From positions 1,633,501-1,697,500 of the forward strand of contig NC_010730.1 of the NCBI RefSeq assembly GCF_000020325.1: 64,000 nucleotides of DNA, in the 5' to 3' direction. Shown piece by piece: positions 44,505 through 55,519 of this stretch (the stretch's first letter is position 1; each line of letters starts with the position of its first letter). The notes below the pieces were generated by a model. It saw only the letters and a list, made by a program, of their open reading frames with translations, did not search any database and was not told the origin of the DNA. The position numbers were made by a program, and so were the translations under genes. The stretch is from Sulfurihydrogenibium sp. YO3AOP1 (GTDB lineage: Bacteria > Aquificota > Aquificia > Aquificales > Hydrogenothermaceae).

Positions 44505-44642
44505 ATACGTCGCGTGAGAAATTTAATTAAAGTAGGAGATTCTTCGCTTACGCTCAGAATGACGAATAAGATTATCCTTCCTCTGATGCTTATCATTCAA
44601 CTTTTCGCTGTCATCCTGAGGACATAAGTCCGAAGGATCCCC
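44505..44642. repeat. Type II repeat element, near-identical to that at 41.4 kb
   Basis: Terminal repeat at 44505-44524 (ATACGTCGCGTGAGAAATTT), A half-unit 44536-44563, the centre (ATTATCCTTCCTCTGATGCT), B half-unit 44608-44641. It matches the 41457-41563 copy except for one base over 107. The rest of the gap 44359-44753 is AT-rich with no gene, apart from the atpD terminator. Confidence 0.88.
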
Positions 44643-44712
44643 TTTTCTTTAAAATATTTTAATTTACAGTTTATTTGAACACTTGATATAGATTAAATAA
44701 TTTAAGAATAAT

Positions 44713-44741
44713 TTTTAAAACCCGGGATTTGAGTCCCGAGT
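44713..44741 (-). terminator. Rho-independent terminator of the atp operon
   Basis: On the minus strand CTCGGGA and TCCCGGG (44721-44740) pair around a 6-nt loop and are followed by TTTTAAAAATTATT. It lies 13 bp after the atpD stop. Confidence 0.85.
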
Positions 44742-44753
44742 CTATAATTTTAG

Positions 44754-46178
<1,425 letters not shown>

Positions 46179-46198
46179 TTATATTCCTCCTTAGTTTT

Positions 46199-47074
46199 TT
46201 ACTTAATTGCTTCTGCAGCATTAATAATATCAATAAGTTCAGTAGTGATTGCCTCTTGTCTTGCTTTGTTAAATATAATTGTCCATTTTCTGATTGCTTC
46301 GCCTGCGTTTTTCGTAGCATTATCCATCGCAAGCATTCTTGCAGAATGTTCGGCAGTGGATGATTCTACCAAAGCTCTAAATAATTGATAATTTATATAT
46401 CTTTGTAGTAAGGAGCTTAAAACTTCTTCTTTTGATGGTTCTATGTTGTACACTGATACTTCTTCTAATTTCTTTGAAGAAGCAGTAGATTCAAGTGGTA
46501 GTAATTTTCTAATCTTTGTCTCATATGTAGAAGAAGTAATTAGTTCATTATTAATTAGATAAACAGCATCGGATTTTTTGTCTATAAATCTTGATGCAAG
46601 AATTCCACCAACTTTTGCAGTGTAAGTTAAATTTACTTGGTCTCTGTAAATATCCTCATAAGCTTCTATTATGTTAAAACCTTTATTTTTGTAAAAATTA
46701 ACCCCTTTTCTACCAATTAGGAGAAGGCTAACTTCTTTGCCTTCACTTTTTAACCTTTGAATCTCTCTCCAAGCGGTTTTTATAACATTTGAGTTAAATG
46801 CACCAGCCAACCCTCTATCTGCCGTTATAATTACCAAATCTACGCTTTTTTCTTCCCTTTTTTCAAGAAGTGGATGAGATTCTCTGTCAATATAAACAGC
46901 TAAGTCTTCTATCAACTCATAGAGTTTATTTGAGTATGGTCTTGTTGCGTATAAGAGTGCTTGTGCCTTTCTTAATTTGGCAGCAGAAACTGCCTTCATC
47001 GCTTTTGTAATTCTTTGAGTATTTTTTATACCGTTTATTTTTCTTTTAATATCTCTTGGTGATAACTTAGCCAT
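46199..47074 (-). CDS. atpG: ATP synthase F1 gamma subunit
   Basis: The rotating shaft of F1. 291 residues. N-terminal helix RDIKRKINGIKNTQRITKAM and C-terminal helix MDNATKNAGEAIRKWTIIFNKARQEAITTEL are the two coiled-coil strands and carry the family signature. The middle Rossmann-like domain is present (DLVIITADRGLAGAFNSNV). It lies between atpA (11 nt upstream) and atpD (20 nt downstream). Confidence 0.96.
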   Translation of the reverse strand: MAKLSPRDIKRKINGIKNTQRITKAMKAVSAAKLRKAQALLYATRPYSNKLYELIEDLAVYIDRESHPLLEKREEKSVDLVIITADRGLAGAFNSNVIKTAWREIQRLKSEGKEVSLLLIGRKGVNFYKNKGFNIIEAYEDIYRDQVNLTYTAKVGGILASRFIDKKSDAVYLINNELITSSTYETKIRKLLPLESTASSKKLEEVSVYNIEPSKEEVLSSLLQRYINYQLFRALVESSTAEHSARMLAMDNATKNAGEAIRKWTIIFNKARQEAITTELIDIINAAEAIK

Positions 47075-47085
47075 CGTTTATCTCC

Positions 47086-48600
47086 TTAGAATGCTACCTT
47101 TTGTTTGAATTCTTTAACAGCAGCATCAAGTTTAGCTTTTATATCATCTGTTAATGCTTTTTCTCTTCTGATTGCTTCCAAGATATCCGGTTTTTCTGTA
47201 TCTAAGAATACATAAAATTCTTTTTCAAATTTTTGTATTGCATTAACCGAAACATCGTCTAAATATCCTTGTCCGGCTACATATATAATCGCAACTTGTT
47301 TTTCAACCGGAACAGGTTGGTTTGGTGGTTGTTTTAAAAGCTCAACCATTCTTTGTCCTCTTGCAATTTGTGCCTGTGTAGCTTTATCAAGTTCAGAAGC
47401 AAACTGAACGAATGCCTCAAGTTCTCTGTATTGTGCAAGGTCAAGTCTTAATGTACCTGCAACTTGCTTCATAGCTTTAATTTGTGCTGCACCACCAACC
47501 CTTGATACAGAGATACCGGCGTTAATAGCAGGTCTGATACCTTTATAGAAAAGGTCTGCTTCCAAGAATATCTGACCGTCCGTAATAGAAATAACGTTTG
47601 TAGGAATGTAAGCTGCAACGTCACCTGCTTGAGTTTCAATGATAGGCAATGCTGTTAAAGAACCTGCCCCAAGCTCATCATTTAGTTTTGCAGCTCTTTC
47701 TAGCAATCTTGAATGTAAGTAGAAAACGTCACCTGGATAAGCTTCCCTTCCTGGTGGTCTTCTTAATAGCAATGATAACTGTCTGTATGCGTAAGCATGC
47801 TTTGTCAAGTCGTCATAAATAACTAATGCATGCATTCCATTGTCTCTGAAATATTCACCAATTGTACATCCTACAAACGGAGCTATGTATTGCATTGTTG
47901 CTGGGTCTGAAGATGTAGCAGCAACTACAGTTGTATATTCCATAGCACCGTGTTTTTGTAATGTTTCAACTATATGAACTACGTTAGCCCTCTTTTGACC
48001 GATTGCAACGTAAATACAGTATACTCCTTGACCCTTTTGGTTTAGGATTGTATCTATTGCGATTGTTGTTTTACCTGTTGCTCTATCACCAATGATAAGC
48101 TCCCTTTGTCCTCTTCCGATTGGAATCATCGCGTCAATAGCTTTAATACCGGTTTGGAGTGGCTCGTGAACAGATTTTCTTTTTACAACCCCCGGAGCAA
48201 TTTTTTCAACCGGAGAATAATATGCTATATCTGTTAATGGTCCTTTTCCATCAATTGGATTTCCAAGTCCATCAACAACTCTTCCAAGCAAGCCTTTTCC
48301 TACTGGAACAGACAGGATTTTTCCAGTTCTTTTAACTATGCTACCCTCTCTAACGGCTACGTCTGAACCAAGTAAAACCGCACCAACGTTGTCCTCTTCA
48401 AGGTTGAACACAACGCCAACGATTCCACTTTCAAACTCAAGCATCTCACCCATCATAGCCTTTTCAAGACCGTAGATACGAGCAACACCGTCACCAACTT
48501 GGATAACCGTTCCGACCTCTTCTAAGTTTGCACTTACTTGAAATTCCTCAATTTGTTTGTTTAAACTTTCTAATACTTCATCAGCTCTTATTACAGACAT
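47086..48600 (-). CDS. atpA: ATP synthase F1 alpha subunit
   Basis: 504 residues. N-terminal crown domain, nucleotide-binding P-loop GDRATGKT, the alpha-type Arg finger region ([11 protein letters not shown]) and a C-terminal helical bundle. Non-catalytic nucleotide-binding partner of beta. AAAGGAGG precedes the ATG. The atpH gene ends 22 nt upstream. Confidence 0.97.
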   Translation of the reverse strand: MSVIRADEVLESLNKQIEEFQVSANLEEVGTVIQVGDGVARIYGLEKAMMGEMLEFESGIVGVVFNLEEDNVGAVLLGSDVAVREGSIVKRTGKILSVPVGKGLLGRVVDGLGNPIDGKGPLTDIAYYSPVEKIAPGVVKRKSVHEPLQTGIKAIDAMIPIGRGQRELIIGDRATGKTTIAIDTILNQKGQGVYCIYVAIGQKRANVVHIVETLQKHGAMEYTTVVAATSSDPATMQYIAPFVGCTIGEYFRDNGMHALVIYDDLTKHAYAYRQLSLLLRRPPGREAYPGDVFYLHSRLLERAAKLNDELGAGSLTALPIIETQAGDVAAYIPTNVISITDGQIFLEADLFYKGIRPAINAGISVSRVGGAAQIKAMKQVAGTLRLDLAQYRELEAFVQFASELDKATQAQIARGQRMVELLKQPPNQPVPVEKQVAIIYVAGQGYLDDVSVNAIQKFEKEFYVFLDTEKPDILEAIRREKALTDDIKAKLDAAVKEFKQKVAF

Positions 48601-48622
48601 CTATCTTTAACCTCCTTTTATA

Positions 48623-49171
48623 TTAAAATCTTGATAATGTACTTTCTAAACGTTTTAAGTAAGACTTAACAGATGTATCAATAATGTAGGTTCCTGCTTT
48701 TATTACAGCTCCACCTATCAAACTGTTATCTTCTTTAACTGTAAACTCTACCTTTTTACCTATCTTGGACTCTATAACAGATTTAATTTCATTTAATAAT
48801 GCTTCATCTATTTTGTAAGCTGAAATAATCTCACCTTGAACAGTTCCAAAGAATTTTTCAACTTCAAACTTAAACACTTTGTTTAACTCTTTAAAAATAT
48901 TCGCTTTTTTGTCTTTAACGATTTTTATAAGTAATTTTGAAATTTCCGCATCTACACCAAGAGCAGACAAAACTTTTTCCATTAATTTTTCTTTGTCTTC
49001 CATGGAAGCTTTTGGATTTAAAACGATGTTTCTAAATGTTTGATTTTCTTTAAAGAGCTTGTTAAGAATGTCAAGAATGCTTGAAATCTTTAAAAGATTT
49101 TCTTCAGACTTATCAGTTTTAGCAATTATTTCATTGACTACTTTTCTGAAATATTTTTTATCTATCTTCAT
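48623..49171 (-). CDS. atpH: ATP synthase delta subunit
   Basis: 182 residues. N-terminal helical bundle that caps F1 and a C-terminal domain ending with the typical GGAVIKAGTYIIDTSVKSYLKRLE. It links F1 to the b/b' stalk. It begins 1 nt after atpF, so it is part of the same operon. GGAGG lies upstream of the ATG, within atpF. Confidence 0.93.
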   Translation of the reverse strand: MKIDKKYFRKVVNEIIAKTDKSEENLLKISSILDILNKLFKENQTFRNIVLNPKASMEDKEKLMEKVLSALGVDAEISKLLIKIVKDKKANIFKELNKVFKFEVEKFFGTVQGEIISAYKIDEALLNEIKSVIESKIGKKVEFTVKEDNSLIGGAVIKAGTYIIDTSVKSYLKRLESTLSRF

Positions 49172-49172
49172 T

Positions 49173-49715
49173 TTATGCCTCCAAACCTTTTATTGTCTTT
49201 TTAATTAATTCATTGCTCGTTTGAGGATTTATTGAAGACTCTATTAAAGATTTAGATACTTCTAATGCTTTTTCTGCTGCATATTTCTTTAATTTTGCTT
49301 CTGCCTTTCTTATTTCTATATTGATTGTTTCTTTGGCTTGCATTTTAATTCTTTCTGCTATTTCGTTAGCTTGCATAATAGCATGCTCTCTTTCTCTCTC
49401 TGCTGTTTCTTTTGATATTTTTATACTTTCTTCAAGTTTATATTTTGCTTCTTCTAACTTTCTTTTAGCATCTTCTAAAGCTTTTTGGCTATCTTCTCTC
49501 ATCTTCTGTGCTTCTAAAACCATATTTGCAACATTTTCTCTTCTGCCATTTAAAAACTTCTTGATATGCTTTCCGCCGAAGTAGTAAACTAACCCAAGTA
49601 AGATAACTGTATTTACCGCTTTCCAAAATAAAATCATGCTTTCATTAGCTTCTTTTTGCTCTCCTGCAAAAGATAAACCAGTTATTAACAAAGTAAATAA
49701 TACTACTTTTTTCAT
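49173..49715 (-). CDS. atpF: ATP synthase F0 subunit b
   Basis: 180 residues. It begins with a leader-like hydrophobic segment (VVLFTLLITGLSFAGEQ) that may be a cleaved signal, then the membrane helix FWKAVNTVILLGLVYYFGG and a long charged coiled coil (about 55-160), the peripheral stalk. Such two-segment b subunits occur in Aquificales and Epsilonproteobacteria. The ATG overlaps the stop of the b' gene by 4 nt. Confidence 0.9.
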   Translation of the reverse strand: MKKVVLFTLLITGLSFAGEQKEANESMILFWKAVNTVILLGLVYYFGGKHIKKFLNGRRENVANMVLEAQKMREDSQKALEDAKRKLEEAKYKLEESIKISKETAEREREHAIMQANEIAERIKMQAKETINIEIRKAEAKLKKYAAEKALEVSKSLIESSINPQTSNELIKKTIKGLEA

Positions 49716-50152
49716 GCCGCCTTCTCCTTGAGCAATATCTTATTAGCTATTTTTTCAGCTACTTTATTTATAGTTGTATCAAGAGCTTTCATCTCTATCT
49801 CAACAACTCTATCTATATCCTTTTTAGCTTCTTGGATTTCTTTTTCTGCTTCCTCTTGGGCTTTTCTCAAAATATCAGCTACTATCTGATTTGTTTCGTG
49901 ATGTGCTTGTTCTAAGATTTTTTTACTTTCTTCTTTTGCTTTATTTAAGAGTTTTTCTACCTCTTCAAGTATTGCTTGAGCCTGCTGATTGTTTTTATTA
50001 GCTTCTTCTATCAAGGCTTTAACTGTGTTCTCTCTTTCTTGAAAAGCATCTAAGTATGGGTTGAGATAGATTTTTTTCATGATAACCATGAAAACAAGGA
50101 ATATTATAAGTTGAATAAAAAGTGTGTAATCTAAGGCTATCCCTACGTGCAT
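49712..50152 (-). CDS. ATP synthase F0 subunit b' (second b-type subunit)
   Basis: 146 residues. One N-terminal membrane helix (FIQLIIFLVFMVIMKKIYL), the family motif NPYLDAFQERENTVKALIEE, then a heptad-rich coiled coil. With subunit b it should make a heterodimeric peripheral stalk. AGGAGG lies about 5 nt before ATG. It is the first gene of the operon b'-b-delta-alpha-gamma-beta. Confidence 0.92.
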   Translation of the reverse strand: MHVGIALDYTLFIQLIIFLVFMVIMKKIYLNPYLDAFQERENTVKALIEEANKNNQQAQAILEEVEKLLNKAKEESKKILEQAHHETNQIVADILRKAQEEAEKEIQEAKKDIDRVVEIEMKALDTTINKVAEKIANKILLKEKAA

Positions 50153-50254
50153 AAATTCCTCCTTTATATTAAAAAATTTTGTATATTATCATATCAGAAA
50201 ATAATCAATATTTCAAAAAGTTTTTGATAATTCAAAAAAGAAAAGCATATTATA

Positions 50255-50276
50255 GGAATTTAGTCCGAAAGATCAC
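50255..50276. repeat. Fragment of a B half-unit
   Basis: GGAATTTAGTCCGAAAGATC corresponds to the distal half of the B unit (GGACTTTAGTCCGAAGGATC) with two changes. It is isolated in the divergent gap between the atp operon and the M50 protease. Confidence 0.5.
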
Positions 50277-50326
50277 ATGTATATTATGATAAAATTAGTA
50301 TTTAACTAAATTTAACGAGGCTGATT

Positions 50327-51004
50327 ATGAGCTTTAATATAGTTGATGTGATTTTTATGATACCAGCTTTACTTACTGCAGTTATCTTTCATGAAGTGGC
50401 TCATGGGTATGTTGCTTACAAGTTAGGAGATAATACTGCAAAATTAGAAGGAAGACTGACTTTAAATCCAATACCTCATATTGATATATTTGGCTCTTTG
50501 TTAGTTCCCGGACTTTTGATTTTGATTAATTCTCCGTTTTTGTTTGGCTGGGCAAAACCTGTTCCGATAAATCCATATAACTTCAGAAAAGTTAATTTTA
50601 AGCAAGGTTTAGTAATTACATCTTTTGCCGGACCGGGAGCTAACTTTCTTCTCGCAATTTTTTTTAGTCTTTTATATTGGATATTTAGGAACGAAGGATT
50701 TTTAACATTCTTAGCATCTTTTGTACCTAGTAATCTGATTGAAGCTATAGTTGTTCCTTTGGTTATTTTCTTTAAGTATGCTGTGATGACAAATCTTATT
50801 ATTGGAATATTTAATTTACTGCCAATTCCACCATTAGATGGCGGACATATTTTATTAAACTTATTACCTAATCGTATATATGAAAAAGTTGCACCATACG
50901 AGCAATATGGGTTTTTTGTTTTAATCCTACTTTTAATGTTAGGTGTTTTGAATAAAATAATATTTCCTATATACAGTTATTTGATTAGTATTTTAATTCA
51001 ATAA
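50327..51004 (+). CDS. Site-2 protease-like M50 family membrane metalloprotease
   Basis: 225 residues, almost all membrane. Zinc motif HEVAH in the first helix (residues 22-26) and the second ligand in LLPIPPLDGGHIL near residue 175. There is no PDZ domain, so it belongs to the short rhomboid-sized M50B group (YwhC/ Rv-type). It probably cleaves membrane-embedded substrates; the substrate is unknown. ACGAGG precedes the ATG. It is a single gene divergent from the atp operon. Confidence 0.88.
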   Translation: MSFNIVDVIFMIPALLTAVIFHEVAHGYVAYKLGDNTAKLEGRLTLNPIPHIDIFGSLLVPGLLILINSPFLFGWAKPVPINPYNFRKVNFKQGLVITSFAGPGANFLLAIFFSLLYWIFRNEGFLTFLASFVPSNLIEAIVVPLVIFFKYAVMTNLIIGIFNLLPIPPLDGGHILLNLLPNRIYEKVAPYEQYGFFVLILLLMLGVLNKIIFPIYSYLISILIQ

Positions 51005-51242
51005 GAGTGCTTTCAAATTTTGACTAAGTCTAAAAATTAATTAGCTTTTTGATTGTTATTCTGTAGCTAAAGCGAAAAATCTTCTTCCTTTCTTACCTCA
51101 TATTTCTCAATTCCTCGTCTTTTCTTCTTAAAAGAGGAAAAGGAGAGTCTTCGGAGCAGAGCCATAAAGATGATAGGAAAAAGGCAAAGTTATATCTACA
51201 TATTCATTCCAAAACTCGAAAAAAAAAATTTAAAACATGCTC
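51005..51242. repeat. Diverged type I repeat element
   Basis: It starts 1 bp after the M50 gene stop. Left end GAGTGCTTTCAAATTTTGAC, then CTAAAAATTAATTAGC, A variant near 51053-51081, a heavily altered B near 51141-51175, the flank GTTATATCTACATATTCATT and the right end AATTTAAAACATGCTC to 51242. It has the same layout as 2632-2829. The rest of the gap to 51342 shows no gene. Confidence 0.75.
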
Positions 51243-51342
51243 GACTTCTTATTTTGAGAATAAGTTTCTATCGTTCATCAATGTCGAAAAAATTAAAAAA
51301 ATACAAATTCTTGATGTCAACTTTCCCGGCATTATCTAACTT

Positions 51343-52743
51343 TTAATCTTTATATATTTCTAATTTAATTAAATTTTGGCTTTTATCTAACACAGGATTT
51401 ACAGTGTAATTTGGTAGAGTTTTTATTTCTATCTCAATTTCACCTTCTTGATTTTCATATAAAGATAAACTTCCGATTTCTCTTCCGTTAACTTCTATAT
51501 TTCTGCTTACTTTTATAACTTCTATATCTCTATTTCTATTGGAAATAACTAACTTTAAGATTTTAATTCCGTTTTCTTCTTTCGATGTTTCAACGTTCTC
51601 AAGCTTTCCAATGTTTTTAGGTATAAAAAGATTTAAAATTTTGTCTGGCTCTTTAGCTCTAACTATTTTATCCGGAATAATTTTCTCTTTTGTTTCTGGT
51701 TTTTTTACTATCTCCGGTGCTTTTTCTTCTTTTGGAGTTTCTTGTGCTGGTTCTTTTGGCCCTTCGCTATAAGATATTTTTTCATATCCTTCAATTGTAG
51801 GTGTAATTTTAATTTGCTCATTTTTTGTATAAATCAGCTTTACTATAGCTATACCTTTAGAAAATTGCTGAGGGTATACTATATCTGGTATTAGTCTTCC
51901 TGAACCATTGTGAGTTAATTTTACAGGTTTTCCTATCTTATCATAGACTTTTATTAACAAACCGTTTTAGTCATAAACGCTAAGTTTTACTTCAAACTCT
52001 TCACCGGCTCTTGTTTTCTCCGGCATTGCAATTTTTATATATTTTGGAATTTGTCTAACAAAAGCTAAAGTTTTCGACCCAAGTAAAGATTTATTTTCAT
52101 CGAAAACCTCTATTTTTATATCGTGTAATTCAGAAGGAATAAATTTTATTGTTTTCCTTCCATTTTCAAGTCCTTTGTTTCTTATGATAGTTTTAAAGCT
52201 TCCATTAGTTTAAATTATTAGGGATTGTTCACCATGAGAAGTATCATTAACTAAATTCCCATATTTATCATACGCAACTATAGAGAATTCTTTTTCATAC
52301 TCAGGTAAAAATTCAGGAGAAGTTATGATTTCAATTTTAGAAATTTTATTGTTTAAAACGTAAATACTAAATTCATTTAGAAAACCAGATGTATAAGAAT
52401 CTTTTATCTTAAATGGCTCATTTTCTAAATAAATTTTAAAATTGTATTTTCCTACCGTTTCAGAATAGAATTTTAAACTTCCAACACCACTTGAAAAAGT
52501 AATAACTTCATCTTTATTATTAATTTTTAATATAACTTTTCCTGAAAAATCTGTAACATCGTTATCAAAAGGGTCTTTGGCAGTAATAGTAATGGTGGTT
52601 TCTTCCCCGGCTCTAACAGTTTTCTTATAGTTTACTTGAAAATAAGATATATTACCCGATTCAACTTTTATCTGTGCTGATGCATACGTTGAATAAAAGA
52701 CAAATATTAACGATAATAATATTTTAATACGATTAATCAACAT
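51343..52743 (-). pseudogene. Exported Ig-like repeat protein broken by two in-frame TAA codons
   Basis: ATG 52743 with AGGAGGG upstream opens a signal-peptide protein (LIFVFYSTYASAQ) paralogous to 55516-56931. The frame continues unbroken to 51343 except for TAA at 52210-52212 and at 51968-51970. Around the stops the homology is intact: LII-stop-TNGSF against LINANGSA, and SVYD-stop-NGLLIKVYDKIG against KVYDTQGRLIKVYDKIG. There is no frameshift. The intact paralogue lies 2.8 kb upstream on the same strand. The break is therefore recent, or the stops are read through; the first is much likelier. Confidence 0.8.
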
Positions 52744-52909
52744 TAATATTTCCCTCCTAAAATATGAAAGATGGCTCAAGTATAGTAATATTCTAACACA
52801 ATTAAATGATTTAAAAAATCGATACATTTATAATTTCAAATGATTAAAGTATTTGTTTAGAGGTAAATAGGTAAGGATTAAAACGTTTGTTATACATTTA
52901 TATATATAT

Positions 52910-53662
52910 TTATCTTATTTGCTCTTTAATTAACTCTTTTGCAAAAGTATAACCTATTTCTATCGCCTCTTTTGCTTTCCAAGTAGCAAACAATGGAATA
53001 TTAACAAGTTCTATTGGCTGGATAACTAAATCGCAAAGCTTTTTGCTTGTTTCAGTGTTAGACCTTATGGCAAGATAAAAACTTCTTATTCCTATTGAAA
53101 TTATATTATTAAAATCTTTTTCTTCTTCTAAAAATGGATTTACTTCCACACCTATTGCAAAATCTACTTTTTCTCTTAAAGATTCTACCGGAAGGTTATT
53201 CATAACACCCCCGTCAACATAGAAATATTTATCAATCTTAACAGGTTTAAACATAACTGGAATACTGCAAGAAGCCTTAACTGTTTTTATTAAACTTCCA
53301 CTTTGAAAATATTCTATGGTTGCTTTATTTAAATTTGTTGCTGCGATTATTAGAGGAATTTTTAAATCTTCAATATTTATCTTCCCAATGTACTTTTCCA
53401 AAAAGCTTTCTAATTTATCTAAGCTAAAGAGAGCTTTTTTAGAAATAGAAGGAAGTATGAAGCTGTTTAAATTGGTTTTTAAAGCAATCTCTTCCATCTC
53501 TTTGGGAGAATATCCGGCACAGTAAAAAGAACCAATGATAGAGCCAGCACTAACTCCAGAGACTATATCTGGCTTAATGTCAAGCTCTTCTAAGGCTTTT
53601 AAAACTCCAATATGAGCGAGTCCTCTTACTGCACCGCCGGATAATGCTATTCCTATTTTCAA
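52910..53662 (-). CDS. Patatin-like phospholipase family protein (RssA-like)
   Basis: 250 residues. Oxyanion-hole loop SGGAVRG (8-14), nucleophile Ser in GVSAGS (GxSxG, 36-41) and catalytic Asp in VDGGVMNNLP give the Ser-Asp dyad of patatins. It has no signal peptide or membrane helix, as in cytoplasmic RssA-type proteins. It starts 1 nt after the guaA stop on the same strand, so it is cotranscribed with guaA. Confidence 0.9.
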   Translation of the reverse strand: MKIGIALSGGAVRGLAHIGVLKALEELDIKPDIVSGVSAGSIIGSFYCAGYSPKEMEEIALKTNLNSFILPSISKKALFSLDKLESFLEKYIGKINIEDLKIPLIIAATNLNKATIEYFQSGSLIKTVKASCSIPVMFKPVKIDKYFYVDGGVMNNLPVESLREKVDFAIGVEVNPFLEEEKDFNNIISIGIRSFYLAIRSNTETSKKLCDLVIQPIELVNIPLFATWKAKEAIEIGYTFAKELIKEQIR

Positions 53663-53663
53663 A

Positions 53664-55199
53664 TTATTCCCATTCTATGGTTGCAGGTGGCTTTGAAGAG
53701 ATATCATAAACTACTCTATTGACACCTTTTACTTCGTTAATTATTCGTCTCATCATCGTGTCAAGTAAATCATACGGTAGCCTTGCCCAGTCAGCTGTCA
53801 TTCCGTCCGTACTTTCTACTGCTCTTATTGCTATGACTTTTTCGTATGTTCTATAATCACCCATTACTCCGACTGTATAAATTGGCAGTAAAACTGCAAA
53901 AGATTGCCATAAATCTTTATAAAGTCCTGCTTTTTTTATTTCTTCTAAAACTATTGCATCTGCTTCTCTTAAAATATTTAAATCATTTTCATTTACTTCA
54001 CCAATTACCCTTATAGCCAAACCTGGTCCTGGAAATGGTTGTCTATAAATAATCTCTTCTGGCAATCCAAGCTCTTTGCCAAGCTCTCTTACTTCATCTT
54101 TGAATAACTCTCTTAGCGGTTCTATAAGCTTTAAGTTCATTCTTTCCGGCAATCCGCCAACGTTATGGTGAGTTTTAATAACTGCTGATGGCCCTTTAAC
54201 TGATACGCTTTCTATAACGTCCGGATACAATGTGCCTTGAACTAAGTATTCCACATCTTTTAATTTTTTCGCTTCTTCTTCAAAGACTTCTATAAAAAGA
54301 TTACCGATTATCTTTCTCTTTTGCTCTGGGTCTGTGATTCCTTTTAATGCCTTTAAAAACCTATCTTTTGCATCTACTACTATCAATGAAATATGGAAAT
54401 TGTCTCTAAATGTTTTTTCTACCTGTTCTCTTTCACCTTTTCTCAAAAGTCCATTGTCAACAAAGATGCAAGTTAAATTATCTCCAATCGCATTATGAAC
54501 CAAAACCGCAGCAACGGACGAATCAACTCCACCAGACAAAGCACAGATTGCTTTTTTGTCACCTACCATTTTTCTTATTTCAACCTGTTTTTCCATTAAG
54601 AAATTGCCCATAGTCCAATCTTGTTTACATTTACAAATTCTGACTGCAAAGTTTTTCAGCATTTCTTTACCAAGAAGTGTATGGCTTACTTCCGGATGAA
54701 ACTGAACGCCCCAAATTTTCTTTTCTTTGTTTCTTACGGCCGCAAAAGGTGCGTTGAACGTTCTGCCGATTACTTCGAAACCTTCTGGTAGTTTTATTAC
54801 TTTATCTGCATGACTCATCCAAACTTGTGTATAGTGTGGGATATTATAAAAAAGGTCTTCATGATCTAAAACTTCTAACTCGGCTTTACCATACTCATGC
54901 TTATCAGCTTTTATTACTTCTCCACCAAAATGATGTGTTATAAGCTGAAGTCCATAACAAATTCCAAGAATAGGCAACCCTAAATCATAAACTTTTTCAT
55001 CTGGCTTAGGTGCATCAGGTTCATAAACAGAAGCAGGACCACCAGAAAATATTATTCCTTTTGGATTATGTTTTAGTATCTCTTCTACTGATGCGTTAAA
55101 CGGCAAAATCTCGCTGTAGACATTTAACTCTCTTATCCTTCTTGCTATTAACTGGGTATATTGAGAACCAAAATCTAAAATTACTATTCCTCGATGCAT
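53664..55199 (-). CDS. guaA: GMP synthase (glutamine-hydrolysing)
   Basis: Converts XMP to GMP. 511 residues. N-terminal glutamine amidotransferase with catalytic Cys in GICYGLQLI and His/Glu in [11 protein letters not shown]-loop ATPase [15 protein letters not shown]-terminal dimerisation domain with [13 protein letters not shown] and ending KPPATIEWE, the usual C-terminus. AAGGAG precedes the ATG; the 100-residue protein gene ends 17 bp upstream. Confidence 0.97.
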   Translation of the reverse strand: MHRGIVILDFGSQYTQLIARRIRELNVYSEILPFNASVEEILKHNPKGIIFSGGPASVYEPDAPKPDEKVYDLGLPILGICYGLQLITHHFGGEVIKADKHEYGKAELEVLDHEDLFYNIPHYTQVWMSHADKVIKLPEGFEVIGRTFNAPFAAVRNKEKKIWGVQFHPEVSHTLLGKEMLKNFAVRICKCKQDWTMGNFLMEKQVEIRKMVGDKKAICALSGGVDSSVAAVLVHNAIGDNLTCIFVDNGLLRKGEREQVEKTFRDNFHISLIVVDAKDRFLKALKGITDPEQKRKIIGNLFIEVFEEEAKKLKDVEYLVQGTLYPDVIESVSVKGPSAVIKTHHNVGGLPERMNLKLIEPLRELFKDEVRELGKELGLPEEIIYRQPFPGPGLAIRVIGEVNENDLNILREADAIVLEEIKKAGLYKDLWQSFAVLLPIYTVGVMGDYRTYEKVIAIRAVESTDGMTADWARLPYDLLDTMMRRIINEVKGVNRVVYDISSKPPATIEWE

Positions 55200-55216
55200 C
55201 TTAACTCCTTTATATT

Positions 55217-55519
55217 TTATTCTTCTATTTCTACATCAACTTTTTTCGGCGGCAGTTTTATTGTTTGATTAGATTTTAGATATTTTCTTGGTATAGAAAT
55301 TTTTATATGAAGATAATTAGAATCTTTATAAACATTTACCTTATAATTTAAATTTTTTCTTTTTCTTGACACGTAAGAATTCTTTTTCTTTTTAGAAATC
55401 GGAATGGAAATTTCCTGCTTATATATAGGAATTTCTATAACATTTTCATTTTCGATTGTCTCTTTTGGCTGATTGACAAGATTAAGAATAATAGGAATTA
55501 GGATTATCTTTTCTATCAT
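55217..55519 (-). CDS. Hypothetical basic protein (100 aa) coupled to the Ig-like gene
   Basis: N-terminal hydrophobic stretch ([14 protein letters not shown]) that may be a weak signal anchor, then a Lys/Asn-rich beta-strand pattern with repeated IPI motifs ([36 protein letters not shown]) and an acidic end VDVEIEE. Its ATG overlaps the stop of the Ig-like protein gene by 4 nt, so it is probably a partner of that exported protein. No family recognised. Confidence 0.6.
   Translation of the reverse strand: MIEKIILIPIILNLVNQPKETIENENVIEIPIYKQEISIPISKKKKNSYVSRKRKNLNYKVNVYKDSNYLHIKISIPRKYLKSNQTIKLPPKKVDVEIEE

Noticed and set aside
51343-52743. Stop-codon reassignment or selenocysteine-like recoding at the two TAA codons
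   Set aside because: Every other gene in the window uses TAA as a stop and no recoding element is visible. Nonsense mutation in a duplicated gene is simpler.
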